DNA from: Candidatus Latescibacterota bacterium
GTDB taxonomy: Bacteria; Latescibacterota; UBA2968; UBA8231
NCBI GenBank assembly: GCA_022827835.1
Contig: JAJEIO010000019.1
Coordinates: 186,001 to 250,000 of the forward strand
Reading direction: 5' to 3'
Length of the DNA: 64,000 nucleotides
Both the position numbers and the translations under genes were made by a program. Under the pieces are notes generated by a model. It had not been told where the DNA came from. It saw only the letters and a program-made list of their open reading frames with translations, and searched no databases. Below are positions 1 through 8,490 of this stretch, in pieces; the stretch's first letter is position 1; each line of letters opens with the position of its first letter.

Positions 1-1100
1 TTCACTTGCGCGACCGTTTCTCGGATACGCGACTCTTTCATTTAGGCGCGAATTACCGCTCGCAGGGGCATATTGTCGAGGCCGCCGCTGCCGTCGTCGG
101 CCACAATCCAGAGCGAGAGGCCATTGAACTCGCAGCCGTACGCCCGGGAAAAGAGCGGATCCGCCTAATCGAGGTGCAGAGCGAGACGGCCGAGGGTATT
201 GCGGTGGTGCGGGAGATTGCCCGCATGGTCGGCGGCACCGATATGGTGCAGACCGATGCCGGTGCCGAGGGTACGCGCAGTTTCGCCGACTTTGCCGTGC
301 TCTTCCGCACGGGCCGACAGGGCCAGGTGCTGGAGGAGTGCTTCCGCAAGGAGGGCCTGCCCTACCGGCTCGTTGGGCAGAAGGGCTTTCTACAAGCACC
401 GGCCGTGCGGGCCGCGTTGGCATTTGCCCGCTACGCCGCAATCTCGCAAGAGGATGTACGCCGCTGGCAGGCACTAGAGGCTATGGGCGCGGAACCGGAC
501 ATTTTGCGCCAAGTGCGGCGGGGGGAACTGTCAGCCTCGGCGCAGGACCGGGTTGAGGCGCTAGAGGCGCGGATAGCAGAGTACAGGCAATGGGCCGCGC
601 AGGAGGGGGCAGGTGCTTGGGTGCGCCGCTGGCAGGCTGAGTTCGGCGACCCGGAGGACGAGGACTTGGAACACTTGGCCCGCGTAGCGGACGCGGCTGG
701 AACGCTCGCGCAGCTACTGGAGACCGTGCTCTTAGGCGCGGAGGCCGACTACGAAGAGCGGGGCGGCCCCCAAGGCCCGGAAGCCGTCGCGCTGATGACC
801 TTGCACGCGGCCAAGGGCTTGGAGTTTCCAGTGGTGTTTATCTGTGGGGTGGAGGACGGACTCATCCCCTTCCGCGAGCGGGACGCCGATCTCGCCGAGG
901 AGCGGCGGCTCTTTTACGTGGGTATGACGCGAGCTGAGGAGGAGTTGGTGTTGCTGCGGGCGCGCAACCGCCAGCGCTATGGCGAGCGGGCGCAGTGTGC
1001 GCCATCGCCGTTTGTAGAAGAGATCCCCGCTCAGTTGCTCGCGCGCGAGGATGTGGCCATGCCGCGTCGGCGGGAGGCTGAGCAGCTATCGCTCTTTTAG
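1..1100 (+). CDS. UvrD/PcrA-like superfamily 1 DNA helicase, C-terminal part (5' truncated by window edge)
   Basis: This is the C-terminal half of an ATP-dependent 3'-5' DNA helicase of the UvrD/PcrA/Rep family, which unwinds DNA in repair and replication restart. The frame is open to the left edge, so the true start lies outside the window. Visible helicase motifs are LGANYRS (motif IV, about residue 13 of the visible part), MTLHAAKGLEFPVVF (motif V, about residue 262) and RRLFYVGMTRAEEEL (motif VI, about residue 300, with the arginine finger). The Walker A and B motifs would be upstream. The C-terminus ends in EQLSLF; family members often carry short C-terminal partner-binding tails, but a role here is inference. 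The next gene is convergent. UvrD, PcrA and Rep cannot be told apart from this part. Confidence 0.93.
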   Translation, partial: HLRDRFSDTRLFHLGANYRSQGHIVEAAAAVVGHNPEREAIELAAVRPGKERIRLIEVQSETAEGIAVVREIARMVGGTDMVQTDAGAEGTRSFADFAVLFRTGRQGQVLEECFRKEGLPYRLVGQKGFLQAPAVRAALAFARYAAISQEDVRRWQALEAMGAEPDILRQVRRGELSASAQDRVEALEARIAEYRQWAAQEGAGAWVRRWQAEFGDPEDEDLEHLARVADAAGTLAQLLETVLLGAEADYEERGGPQGPEAVALMTLHAAKGLEFPVVFICGVEDGLIPFRERDADLAEERRLFYVGMTRAEEELVLLRARNRQRYGERAQCAPSPFVEEIPAQLLAREDVAMPRRREAEQLSLF

Positions 1101-1135
1101 ATGTTTCAAGTCGCGGGATTGGGCCGCGAAAGCGG

Positions 1136-1699
1136 CTAGGGCAGCAGGTCGGCGACGGAGATGGCCGCGTCGGGACGGGTGAGTGGAGAAACCGTGTCGT
1201 CGTGGGTAAGTACTGTACAGGACTGATAGGCTTCCCGTTCTTGGTCTGGGTCTCTATAGACCTCTAGGCAGTAATCTACCAGATTGAGGATCCAGTACTC
1301 GGGAGTACCGCTGGCGGCGTACAATCCTTTCTTGTGTTCCCGATCGTATCTCAGCGAGGAATCCGAGATTTCGACGACTAGTGCGGCGACCGTGGGATGG
1401 TACGCGAGGTGATCGCGTGGTTGGCCGCGGACTACGGCGACATCGGGTTCAGGCTCGGACGACTCGCCCAAGGCCATGGGGACTTGGACGCGCACGGTAA
1501 AGCCTTGGACATATATTGCGCTCAAGACTTCATTCACTAGACAGACTGCTGTAGCGTGGGCACGGCTTTGTGGTGTCATTTCGAGGATTTCCCCGTTGAT
1601 CAGCTCAAGTCGGTCTTCTGGATGAAAAACGCCGGCAGATACCATTTTCTCGTATTCTTCCCGCGTCCATAGATGGGGTTGTAGGGACATTGCATTCAT
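1136..1699 (-). CDS. Uma2-family (DUF820) putative PD-(D/E)XK nuclease
   Basis: This 187-residue protein belongs to the Uma2/DUF820 family, which is abundant in cyanobacteria and other environmental bacteria and has a restriction-endonuclease-like fold. Family hallmarks are RLELINGEILEM near residue 32, SEPEPDVAVVRG with the metal-binding Asp, LVVEISDSSLRYDREHKKG with the Glu and the downstream Lys, and PEYWILNL. Length is typical. The start has GGAG about 10 bases upstream; a second Met at codon 4 is possible. The biological role of this family is not established; proposals link it to mobile elements. The gene stands alone and is convergent with the helicase gene. Confidence 0.85.
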   Translation of the reverse strand: MNAMSLQPHLWTREEYEKMVSAGVFHPEDRLELINGEILEMTPQSRAHATAVCLVNEVLSAIYVQGFTVRVQVPMALGESSEPEPDVAVVRGQPRDHLAYHPTVAALVVEISDSSLRYDREHKKGLYAASGTPEYWILNLVDYCLEVYRDPDQEREAYQSCTVLTHDDTVSPLTRPDAAISVADLLP

Positions 1700-1775
1700 A
1701 GACCGCTATCTCCGTCTTTTCAATTTAACATACCGCATTAAGCATTGCCACGATCTCATAGTCCTGATGGACGCC

Positions 1776-3716
1776 CTACGCTGGTTCAGGATTAAAAAGC
1801 CGTGCGATGTGTACGGCTTGGAAGAGGGTCGCTGGCTCTAGCTGTGTGCGCAGGGCGCGTTTGCGCGGTAGGAGCGTGGTTTCGCCGAGCATGGGCGGGC
1901 AAACCATTACTTCGACCCGGCCGCTGCCGATATTGAGATTGCCGCGCGGGCATTTGGGCCACAGCGAGTGCAGGCCGCGAAAAGTTAGCGGCACGATGAT
2001 CACGTCGGGCGGCAGATAAGCAAAGAGCGCGTGCTGCATGGGCAGACACTGATGCTCAAAGGCCGCGGTGGTGCCTTCGCCATAGACGACGCCTGGTCGC
2101 TGTGCGAGGAGTTCGGCAAAGCGGCGCGTGGGATTTTTCGTGTCGGCCGAGCGGGTCATAATGACGTGCCCGTCAACGGCTTCCATGATGTGGTCAACTT
2201 CTTCGGTAGTAAAGCCAATCAGCGAAAAAGAGCGCCCGCCAATACGCAGGGATGCAGGTTCGGTGAGGCGAGCGCGGGCGAGGCTCACCGGCGCGGGGGG
2301 TTCGCGCCAGCCCATCAGTTCGAGGAAGCGGGGGTCGTGGATCAGGGTACTCATCACCGGATGATCGAAGAGGCTGCGGTGTGTGGGAAGGAAAAGGACC
2401 TTCTCCTGTTTGTTGGCTAGATCGAGGTCGCGGGCGGTGGCGGCGAAGAGCGGGTCGGCGCTTATGGTCAGTTCAATGCCGAAAATGTCCAGCGATTTCC
2501 GCCCCCATTCGCTGCTTTGGGCGCTGGCGGCTTTGAGGCGCTCCGCTTCTGGAAGCTGAGCCGCTAGCAGGCTCATTTTTTTCTTTCCAGTGCGGTAGTA
2601 GAGGTAAGCCCACTTAAAGAGGCGTGCCCGGCGGCTCCATGGACCGAGACTCTGGCGTCGCCCGACGTGCTGGTATTCGAGAAAGCGGCCCTTGGCCTTG
2701 CCATCAAGCAGTGGGGGCAGGACTACCAGATCGACTTCTCCGCGCGCTCGGCCTGCTAGGCGGTTGACGTAGCCGACTAAGCGGCGCGTCAGGTCGATCA
2801 TGTCGCGGGTTAGGTAGCTGTACTCTTGGCCGTACCAAAATTCCCTCGGCTTGATTTGGGCGGGATCTTCGGAGTGGGCTTGGAGAAATTTGAGTAGCAT
2901 GCCCTTACCCAGCAGGACCAGTTTGCACAGCTTTTGGTGCCATTGGGCGCGCACCCGCCCTTCGATGCGGGCCAAGAGTACGTCGGCGTCCGTGATGGCC
3001 TTCCACACCGAGATGCCGAGATAGATGAAGTTGCTATAGGTGTTGAAGCGGATGGCGAGGTGCTCGCCAGCGGCGAGGTAATCGACGACGCGCTCGGCAA
3101 TCTCGCTAAGCAGGTCGCGCAGGGTCCCGGCGTGGCGCACTCCGTCGATTTCGCAGGCGTAGTGCTCGGCCAAGCGCAGATCGTCGGCCGACTCGGTTGC
3201 GGGTTCTTTTTGCGCCGTCCCGGATTGTATCTTCTCGGCGACGGCGTGGGCGTGGGACAGTGGCACGCGGGCGACCCGCAGCTTGACGAGGGCGGCCTCA
3301 CCTTCGTCGAGGGTATAGGGGTTGTCGCGGCCTAGGGCGTGTAGATAGACCGATTGGTAGAGCGCGTGGAAATCGAGTGCGTCGCCGCGCCCGCGTTCGA
3401 CGAAGAGCTGGCGCGTTGCTAGGTAGAGGCGGTTCGCTTGGTGGTAGGCGGGGCCGACGCGTTCGTAGTGGTCGTATGCCTCTTGCAGGCGTTTGTCGCG
3501 GAGCGAGGGAATGCCCTCGTGAATGGCGCCGATCAGTTCGGCGCGGCGCACGAGCGCGTCGAGGTCGCTGCCCACCGGCCAGATGATTTCGCTTGGATCG
3601 CGGTCGGTAAAGTGGCCGTCGCTGATGGCGACTTGCATCAGCTCTTCAGCCGCCTCGTCGTAGAGGCGCAGCATTTCGTCTAGATCCACGTCGCTCAGCA
3701 GTTTGTCTAGGTCCAC
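1776..3716 (-). CDS. Large PlsC/LPLAT-type acyltransferase with long N-terminal extension
   Basis: The C-terminal part (about 435-620) is a lysophospholipid acyltransferase domain: LFLPTHRSLFDHP holds the HX4D catalytic motif (His446, Asp451), GVVYGEGTTAAF is the EGT-type substrate motif and VIIVPLTFRG the Pro-containing block IV. Such enzymes move acyl groups from acyl-ACP or acyl-CoA onto glycerol-3-phosphate or lysophospholipid at the membrane. The N-terminal 430 residues are mostly helical, without clear membrane segments, and I do not recognise them; PlsB-type enzymes have large N-terminal regions, but PlsB itself would normally show other motif spellings. Translation starts at GTG with AGGTG upstream. 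At 646 residues it is far longer than PlsC (about 240). The acyl acceptor cannot be predicted. Confidence 0.75.
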   Translation of the reverse strand: MDLDKLLSDVDLDEMLRLYDEAAEELMQVAISDGHFTDRDPSEIIWPVGSDLDALVRRAELIGAIHEGIPSLRDKRLQEAYDHYERVGPAYHQANRLYLATRQLFVERGRGDALDFHALYQSVYLHALGRDNPYTLDEGEAALVKLRVARVPLSHAHAVAEKIQSGTAQKEPATESADDLRLAEHYACEIDGVRHAGTLRDLLSEIAERVVDYLAAGEHLAIRFNTYSNFIYLGISVWKAITDADVLLARIEGRVRAQWHQKLCKLVLLGKGMLLKFLQAHSEDPAQIKPREFWYGQEYSYLTRDMIDLTRRLVGYVNRLAGRARGEVDLVVLPPLLDGKAKGRFLEYQHVGRRQSLGPWSRRARLFKWAYLYYRTGKKKMSLLAAQLPEAERLKAASAQSSEWGRKSLDIFGIELTISADPLFAATARDLDLANKQEKVLFLPTHRSLFDHPVMSTLIHDPRFLELMGWREPPAPVSLARARLTEPASLRIGGRSFSLIGFTTEEVDHIMEAVDGHVIMTRSADTKNPTRRFAELLAQRPGVVYGEGTTAAFEHQCLPMQHALFAYLPPDVIIVPLTFRGLHSLWPKCPRGNLNIGSGRVEVMVCPPMLGETTLLPRKRALRTQLEPATLFQAVHIARLFNPEPA

Positions 3717-3824
3717 TTTGCACCTGTCTTTCGGTTCGCGTTGGCAGCCTAGAGTGAGTTAATGCAAACCGCCTGCTTGGTCAAGCGTGTGATATATGAC
3801 CTAAAATTTTAGTAGCCTTGCTCG

Positions 3825-5402
3825 TTACAATTCACCCGGTCCCAGATCTGCATCGATCAAACCCCGATGGTAATTCTTCCCCATCAAGTACTTGATTTCC
3901 AGCTCTACATCGCGCAATACGACAGCCGGTAGCGCCTGCCCGTCCCGTTTGAGCAGTTCGACCTCCAGCACATTCCACCCCTGTACCGGCCTAAACTTTT
4001 CGGGCAAACGAAAGACATACCAATAGCCAAAAACTCGATAGCGCGGCGCATCCATCACGTACATCTGATTGATTTTGCGCAGCAGCGACTGCGGTAATTC
4101 TTTGCCGTTAAAAGCAAAGCGCAAGCGATCCCGCTCCGTCGTCTCCTGCACTCGCACCCGCAAGATCACCTCGTGGACCCGATTGACCTTGTCCCATTTT
4201 TGCAGATCATCGCTTACCGCAAAACCCACCTGTAACGCCTGCCCCTTTGCCAACTCAATGGGTAGCGGATTAGCGACATTCGGCGCAATCGCCTCCGGCG
4301 CTGGCGCGCTGCCCTCGCTGGGGACTCGATAGATCTTGTCCTTGGCCGCCATCGTTTCGGGGAAGGGCACCTCGCGCAGCTTGTGGTAGAAATCGGCCTT
4401 ATACGGCCAACAGCCAAACCAATGCGCGATATAGAGACCATCGACTCCCTGCGCCCAATAGTTGCAAGCCCCTGCCCGCACCATTTCGATCGTCCCCTCG
4501 CCGACCCGATCGCTGTCGATCCGACTCTGTAACGCCGGCAAGACTCGACACGCCGTCCCGTGTGCCGCTTTGACGAAGACGCTGAAATCCACCGACGGGT
4601 CCGCCGCCCCCGATGCCTCGGGCACGATCGCGTCGACAATGCCCCGGCGCATCCACTCCAATGGCTCTAGCCCCACCGCCCGGCATCCATCCAGATTCGC
4701 TGGTACGCGCAGGACCAATTCTCGTGCCGGATCGCTCTTTTTTATAGCCGCATAAACCCGCCCTATCCACTCGGTCATAATCCCCATCCCGGCCGCAATC
4801 TCATCGGGGTGAAAATAATAGGGGCAGTAATTGAGCTGGAGCTCAAAACCGTCAACGGGATAGCACGCGAGCACTTCCTCGACAATCGCCAAATTCCGCT
4901 CGCGCACTGCATCACAAGCGTAATCCCACGCGCGATACCCCGGCCACTCCGCGTCCACACCGCCCTTGCTGCCGATCTCCAACGGCTGCGGGTTGCGCTG
5001 CTCGGCGGCGAAGCGCGGATTTTCCCAGCTTTTCAACATCAACTCCCGCGGTCCCTGCTGCGGCAGTAGCATCGCGTAGAGCAGCAGGCCATTGGCATGG
5101 GCTTTGTCGCAGAGCACCTGGAGCGGATCGCATCCGGCTTTGATCAATTGGGTGAAATTCTGGTTGGCCCGCTTCCAGATCAGATGCGGCCACTTCTTTA
5201 CATCCCGTCCCCACAACGCGCCCACCTGCGAATCGTAGAGTAGGCTCTGTGCATCGCCCAGGGTCAGAGACAGCGCCTCGACGGGCGTCCCCACCAACTC
5301 GTCAACCGCCGCCTCCAGCTCTTCTTTCTGCATCGGCGGCTCGTACATGTAGATCAGCGGGTGCCGACCGTCGTGGTCAAAAAAAATGCGTGGTTTGGCC
5401 AT
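3825..5402 (-). CDS. TIM-barrel glycoside-hydrolase-like protein (paralogue A)
   Basis: A 525-residue protein clearly paralogous to the product of 32262-33833 and more distantly to that of 41738-43306. Shared landmarks with the 32 kb copy are HDGRHP near the N-terminus, YEPPM, DGFELQLN, YFHPDEI, a W-P-Y-F-Y-KLRE block and a C-terminal beta-rich region ending in a KYL-GKN/RNFHR motif. The middle reads as a TIM barrel with strand-end acidic residues (DGFELQLN) like family-10-type glycosidase relatives; the last 150 residues look like a beta-sandwich. No signal peptide, so it is probably cytoplasmic. Start chosen at the internal ATG preceded by AGGAGA; an upstream in-frame ATG would add nine residues. 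Substrate unknown; a role in sugar catabolism is inference from neighbours. Confidence 0.6.
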   Translation of the reverse strand: MAKPRIFFDHDGRHPLIYMYEPPMQKEELEAAVDELVGTPVEALSLTLGDAQSLLYDSQVGALWGRDVKKWPHLIWKRANQNFTQLIKAGCDPLQVLCDKAHANGLLLYAMLLPQQGPRELMLKSWENPRFAAEQRNPQPLEIGSKGGVDAEWPGYRAWDYACDAVRERNLAIVEEVLACYPVDGFELQLNYCPYYFHPDEIAAGMGIMTEWIGRVYAAIKKSDPARELVLRVPANLDGCRAVGLEPLEWMRRGIVDAIVPEASGAADPSVDFSVFVKAAHGTACRVLPALQSRIDSDRVGEGTIEMVRAGACNYWAQGVDGLYIAHWFGCWPYKADFYHKLREVPFPETMAAKDKIYRVPSEGSAPAPEAIAPNVANPLPIELAKGQALQVGFAVSDDLQKWDKVNRVHEVILRVRVQETTERDRLRFAFNGKELPQSLLRKINQMYVMDAPRYRVFGYWYVFRLPEKFRPVQGWNVLEVELLKRDGQALPAVVLRDVELEIKYLMGKNYHRGLIDADLGPGEL

Positions 5403-5520
5403 CGTCGTCTCCTTGCAATCGCTCAGCACAGCCAGCCATTCGCCAAGCTGCGATCAAAGAAGCTCTGGAAATTCCTAGCAAAGCCCCAAGCGCGAGCGAA
5501 AACGCACGGTTAGCGCCCTT

Positions 5521-6405
5521 CTATTCTCCGCGATGTGCGACAACGCCGCGAGGATTTTCAAAGGCGTCGATCCACAAGCGGCACCATTCCTCGTAGTCGG
5601 TCAGCTCGCTGGACGGATCGCGGCGGGAGCGCGCGACGAAGTCGGGGTGGCCAGTGCGGCCGGTGTGCTGGCCGGTGGGCTGGTAGCGCAGATCCAGCGA
5701 CCAGCGGCATTGGTCGGAGTAATTGGGGGTGGAGCGATGGGGCGTAAAGCGGCTCATGAGCACCACGTCGCCGCGCTTGCACTCCAAGGGGAGGGGTTCG
5801 ATGTGGGGCATGGCCTCGGGGGCGATGGTGGTGCCGCCGGCCGCTAAATGCCGGAGATAGCCGGTCTCGACGAGGCCGGGCAAGACCTCCATGCAGCCGG
5901 TCTCGACCGTGGCCTCGGCCAAAGGCAACCAGCAGGTGACGACGTCAGAGCCTTCGGCTTCTGGCATCATCACGCCGGCGTCTTGGTGCCAGGGCGCGTT
6001 GTGGAAAGAGGGGCCTTCGCGGTTTTCGTAGGCTTGCGGCGGCTTGGAACGCAGGTGCTGGATGGGGTTGCAGATCAGTTCGGGACCCAGCAGCGATTCG
6101 AGCAGGTCGAGCAAGTTTTCGTTGCGCAAAAATTCGAACATCGCCCGGCCGCGATAGCGCATGATGTCCATGCCGCGCCCGATCTCAGGGCACTGTTTGA
6201 AGAGCAAGCCGTAGCGCGTGGCAAATGGGGCGTCCTCTTGCAGGTCCGCTATTTCGCCCTCGTCGTGCAGCGTTCGCGCACGGGCGTCGATCCACGTCGA
6301 CAGTTCGTCGATCAGTGGCTGCAAATCGTCGTGGGTGAGCGCCTCGCGGGCGATGATGACGCCGCGGGTGTTGAATTCTGCGATCTGTTCCGTCGAGAGT
6401 TTCAT
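5521..6405 (-). CDS. PhyH-family Fe(II)/2-oxoglutarate dioxygenase (1 of 8)
   Basis: A 294-residue member of the phytanoyl-CoA dioxygenase superfamily, which hydroxylates small substrates using non-haem iron, O2 and 2-oxoglutarate. The facial triad is visible: APWHQDAGV supplies His and Asp, and FTPHRSTPN supplies the distal His; the following RWSLDLRYQ carries the Arg expected to bind the 2-oxoglutarate carboxylate. The N-terminal TEQIAEFNTRGVIIAREAL is the usual PhyH opening. It is closest in layout to the copy at 16973-17944 (shared RWSFDLRY and FVARSR blocks), so the two are probably in the same subfamily. AAGGA precedes the ATG. Substrate unknown. Confidence 0.9.
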   Translation of the reverse strand: MKLSTEQIAEFNTRGVIIAREALTHDDLQPLIDELSTWIDARARTLHDEGEIADLQEDAPFATRYGLLFKQCPEIGRGMDIMRYRGRAMFEFLRNENLLDLLESLLGPELICNPIQHLRSKPPQAYENREGPSFHNAPWHQDAGVMMPEAEGSDVVTCWLPLAEATVETGCMEVLPGLVETGYLRHLAAGGTTIAPEAMPHIEPLPLECKRGDVVLMSRFTPHRSTPNYSDQCRWSLDLRYQPTGQHTGRTGHPDFVARSRRDPSSELTDYEEWCRLWIDAFENPRGVVAHRGE

Positions 6406-6455
6406 CGAAGTCCTTCCCCAATTCGTTATGCGGGCAAATTAAAGAATTTGGCAAC

Positions 6456-6827
6456 TCAGCTCGGATTCTCGATAGCGATATGGCCACCGATAGCGACTTG
6501 GACATGCAGGTCATACCCAGCGAGTAAGGCCATTCCCACGAGGGGTGTCGTATCCACTGCGCCTGTCTCAATATACCTCGGCTGGCCGTCCCACAGCACG
6601 GTAACACCGTAGATATCGAAGATGTCCTCACTACCGTTAGCTAATATGGCTCGGCCACGCCTCCGGCGGGTCAGTCCGAGGGTCGTGACGAGACGTGGCG
6701 GCAATGTGAGAAAGCCATTGAAGCCCGTATCAACGACGGCGTTCACCTCGCGTTCTTGTCCTGTTGGACCTTGCACTTCGAGACGGATGATCGCTTCGTA
6801 GTCCGCGCTGACGACGCCCGTGATCAC
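6456..6827 (-). CDS. Clan AA (retropepsin-like) aspartic protease homologue
   Basis: About 123 residues if started at the GTG that overlaps the stop of the upstream gene (GTGA). The key motif is VNAVVDTGFNGFLTLP, a hydrophobic-hydrophobic-DTG-x active-site loop typical of retropepsin-like single-domain proteases, followed by GLTRRRRGRAILANG and the flap-like GMALLAGYDLHV block. Such proteins act as dimers with one Asp from each subunit. The longest open frame extends 21 codons further into the upstream gene, but that extension looks like out-of-frame translation. It is translationally coupled to the 91-residue gene at 6824-7099, a pairing I recall from cyanobacteria and other bacteria. Function of the pair is unknown. 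Confidence 0.75.
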   Translation of the reverse strand: MITGVVSADYEAIIRLEVQGPTGQEREVNAVVDTGFNGFLTLPPRLVTTLGLTRRRRGRAILANGSEDIFDIYGVTVLWDGQPRYIETGAVDTTPLVGMALLAGYDLHVQVAIGGHIAIENPS

Positions 6828-7099
6828 GGATTTTTCTTTACTGGACGGCCACCCATGTGGTACAGTGCCCGATGGCCGATACGGATGCACCAGATTTCAG
6901 CGTTAGGATGTTGGGTGAAGAGACGCTCGGATGCAGCGAGGGCATTGTCGTCAACGACATAGCTGCCGCTGTCAATGTCTATGGCGACGATTTTTCCATA
7001 GTGGGCCGTTTCCACTTGGCGGCGGATCTCTCGCTCGTATAGTTCATCGCCGCGCCGCGCCGTCTCTTCGGCAGAATAGCGGGATTGCTGGAGTGACAT
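6824..7099 (-). CDS. Conserved 91-residue protein paired with retropepsin-like gene
   Basis: A small protein with an N-terminal charged helix (SAEETARRGDELYEREIRR), then GKIVAIDIDSGSYVVDD and a C-terminal AEIWCIRIGHRALYHMGG segment. I recognise this as a conserved hypothetical that commonly sits immediately upstream of a clan AA aspartic protease homologue, as here, with a 4-base stop/start overlap. The IDIDSG/YVVDD pattern suggests a small alpha/beta unit. No catalytic motif can be named. Because the pair is compact and coupled, an antitoxin-like or inhibitor role is conceivable, but nothing in the sequence proves it. Confidence 0.7.
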   Translation of the reverse strand: MSLQQSRYSAEETARRGDELYEREIRRQVETAHYGKIVAIDIDSGSYVVDDNALAASERLFTQHPNAEIWCIRIGHRALYHMGGRPVKKNP

Positions 7100-7178
7100 A
7101 GTCGTTATCCTAAAAGGCGATAGTCAGGAGCTTCCATAAATGGTCCCTGATCTAAGTTGCAATGCAGCTTAGAAAGCG

Positions 7179-8144
7179 TCAATCCGCCTCAGATGGCTTG
7201 GGCAGCCTGCTCTTCAGGCCCAAATCCTCGGCGTGTTCTTCGATGTAGCGCTCGATGTCCGCTGCGCTCATTGCGCCGGTAAAGGTTCCGCCGGGCGGCA
7301 TATAGTAGAACGCCTCGGCGTAGTCCAAGCCATAGGGCTCGCCGATGCGTTGGTATTCTTGCAAGCCAAAGAGGCGGATGTACTGGCGGTCGGCCTCCTC
7401 CTCGTCGTTGCCCAAGGCGGGCAGGTACTTGCCCTGATCCGCTAACCGGTCCTTGAGGCGGCGGCCGTGAGCACCCGCTGGCCCTTGGGCCTTGTTGGCA
7501 CTCATGGCGGCGACCTTTGCGTCGAGATGAGGCGCTATATCGACGACGGTGTTGTAGGGCTGCCCTGGGCGACAGGTCCAGTAGTAGAGGTCTTTGACCG
7601 AGTGAGGCTGCATACCGCAGGCTAGTTGTTCGGGATAATCCTTATTCATGCCGGCCATCCAGCGCGCCGCTTCGACGGCTTGGCCGGTGACGTAGTGATC
7701 GGGGTTTTCCTCCCAGTGGCCCCAAGGGCTGAACGTGGTGATGGTGTCGATTTTGAGGGCGCGGATTAGAAAGACCAGCCGAGCTCTCAGCTCGGTGGGG
7801 GCGGCTTCGTCGAGGAAGTGATTGCGGTAGCCGAGGTGGATGACCTGTTTGAAACCCAACTCCCCGGCCAGCACTTCGACTTCGCGCTCGTTCTGGAGGA
7901 TGGTCTCGCCCATCGTGCCCGGGCCGCACTTCTCGTCGTTGGTGGTCTGGATCAAATAGGCTGTGTAGCCTTCGGCGATGAGCTTGGCGACGAGGCCGGC
8001 ACAGAAGAGAGGAATATCGTCAGCGTGGGCTTGGACGGCGGCCAGCACCTTGCCTTGGTGGGGTTTGTCTGGGGTGAGCTTTTCGACGGCTATCTCGCCG
8101 ACGGGGGTGTACCAGGGAATGCGCGGGTCGGGACTAGGGGACAT
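7179..8144 (-). CDS. PIG-L/LmbE-family deacetylase
   Basis: A 321-residue zinc-dependent N-deacetylase-like protein. The family's metal motif appears as AVQAHADDIPLFCAG (AHADD in place of the usual AHPDD), followed by a VLAGELGF-HLGYRNHFLDE block and SPWGHWEENPDHYVTGQ, which gives the second His/Asp pair of the active site (usual HxDH region). Family members remove acetyl groups from GlcNAc-containing conjugates such as mycothiol or GPI precursors. No signal peptide. The ATG chosen has AAAGGAA upstream; an open frame continues 36 codons further but lacks a ribosome site. It lies between unrelated minus-strand genes. Exact substrate unknown. Confidence 0.85.
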   Translation of the reverse strand: MSPSPDPRIPWYTPVGEIAVEKLTPDKPHQGKVLAAVQAHADDIPLFCAGLVAKLIAEGYTAYLIQTTNDEKCGPGTMGETILQNEREVEVLAGELGFKQVIHLGYRNHFLDEAAPTELRARLVFLIRALKIDTITTFSPWGHWEENPDHYVTGQAVEAARWMAGMNKDYPEQLACGMQPHSVKDLYYWTCRPGQPYNTVVDIAPHLDAKVAAMSANKAQGPAGAHGRRLKDRLADQGKYLPALGNDEEEADRQYIRLFGLQEYQRIGEPYGLDYAEAFYYMPPGGTFTGAMSAADIERYIEEHAEDLGLKSRLPKPSEAD

Positions 8145-8188
8145 GGTCGGTTCCTTTTTGTGATGAGTTCTCCCGCCTGCCACGCCCG

Positions 8189-8386
8189 CTAGCCAAACAG
8201 CTTTAAGGCTCCGATGAGACCCCACGTCGCCACTTGCAGGGCAATGATCCACCGTAAAAGGCTGTCGATTTTGGTTTCGACACGGCCCAGCCGGACATCG
8301 ATTTGCTCGGTAATACCTTCCAATCGGGCGATGCGTCCCTCGTGGTCTAATGGATAGGGCCGCTCGGGCGTCGGTGGCTCACTCAC
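8189..8386 (-). CDS. Small coiled-coil plus single transmembrane protein
   Basis: A 65-residue protein with a polar proline-rich start, a heptad-like middle (RIARLEGITEQIDVRLGRVETKIDSLL) and a C-terminal membrane helix (WIIALQVATWGLIGALKLF). This layout resembles XhlA/holin-accessory-like or DUF1640-like small proteins but is too short for a firm family call. It begins at GTG with a strong AGGAGG eight bases upstream, which supports it being translated. It is probably tail-anchored with the coiled coil in the cytoplasm. No function can be assigned. Confidence 0.65.
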   Translation of the reverse strand: MSEPPTPERPYPLDHEGRIARLEGITEQIDVRLGRVETKIDSLLRWIIALQVATWGLIGALKLFG

Positions 8387-8490
8387 GATGCTGCCTCCTA
8401 TTTGTTGCCATTAAAATAGAGTTAAGAATCCGTTCATTCGTCAAGATTTTTTATTCAATCCTCGGCCCCCGTTAGCCGACCCCACTAGGG

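Noticed and set aside
5848-6612. Long plus-strand open frame opposite the PhyH gene
   Set aside because: It lies antisense to a clear PhyH gene, has low-complexity Ala/Gly/Arg content and no ribosome site; it is a GC-driven shadow.
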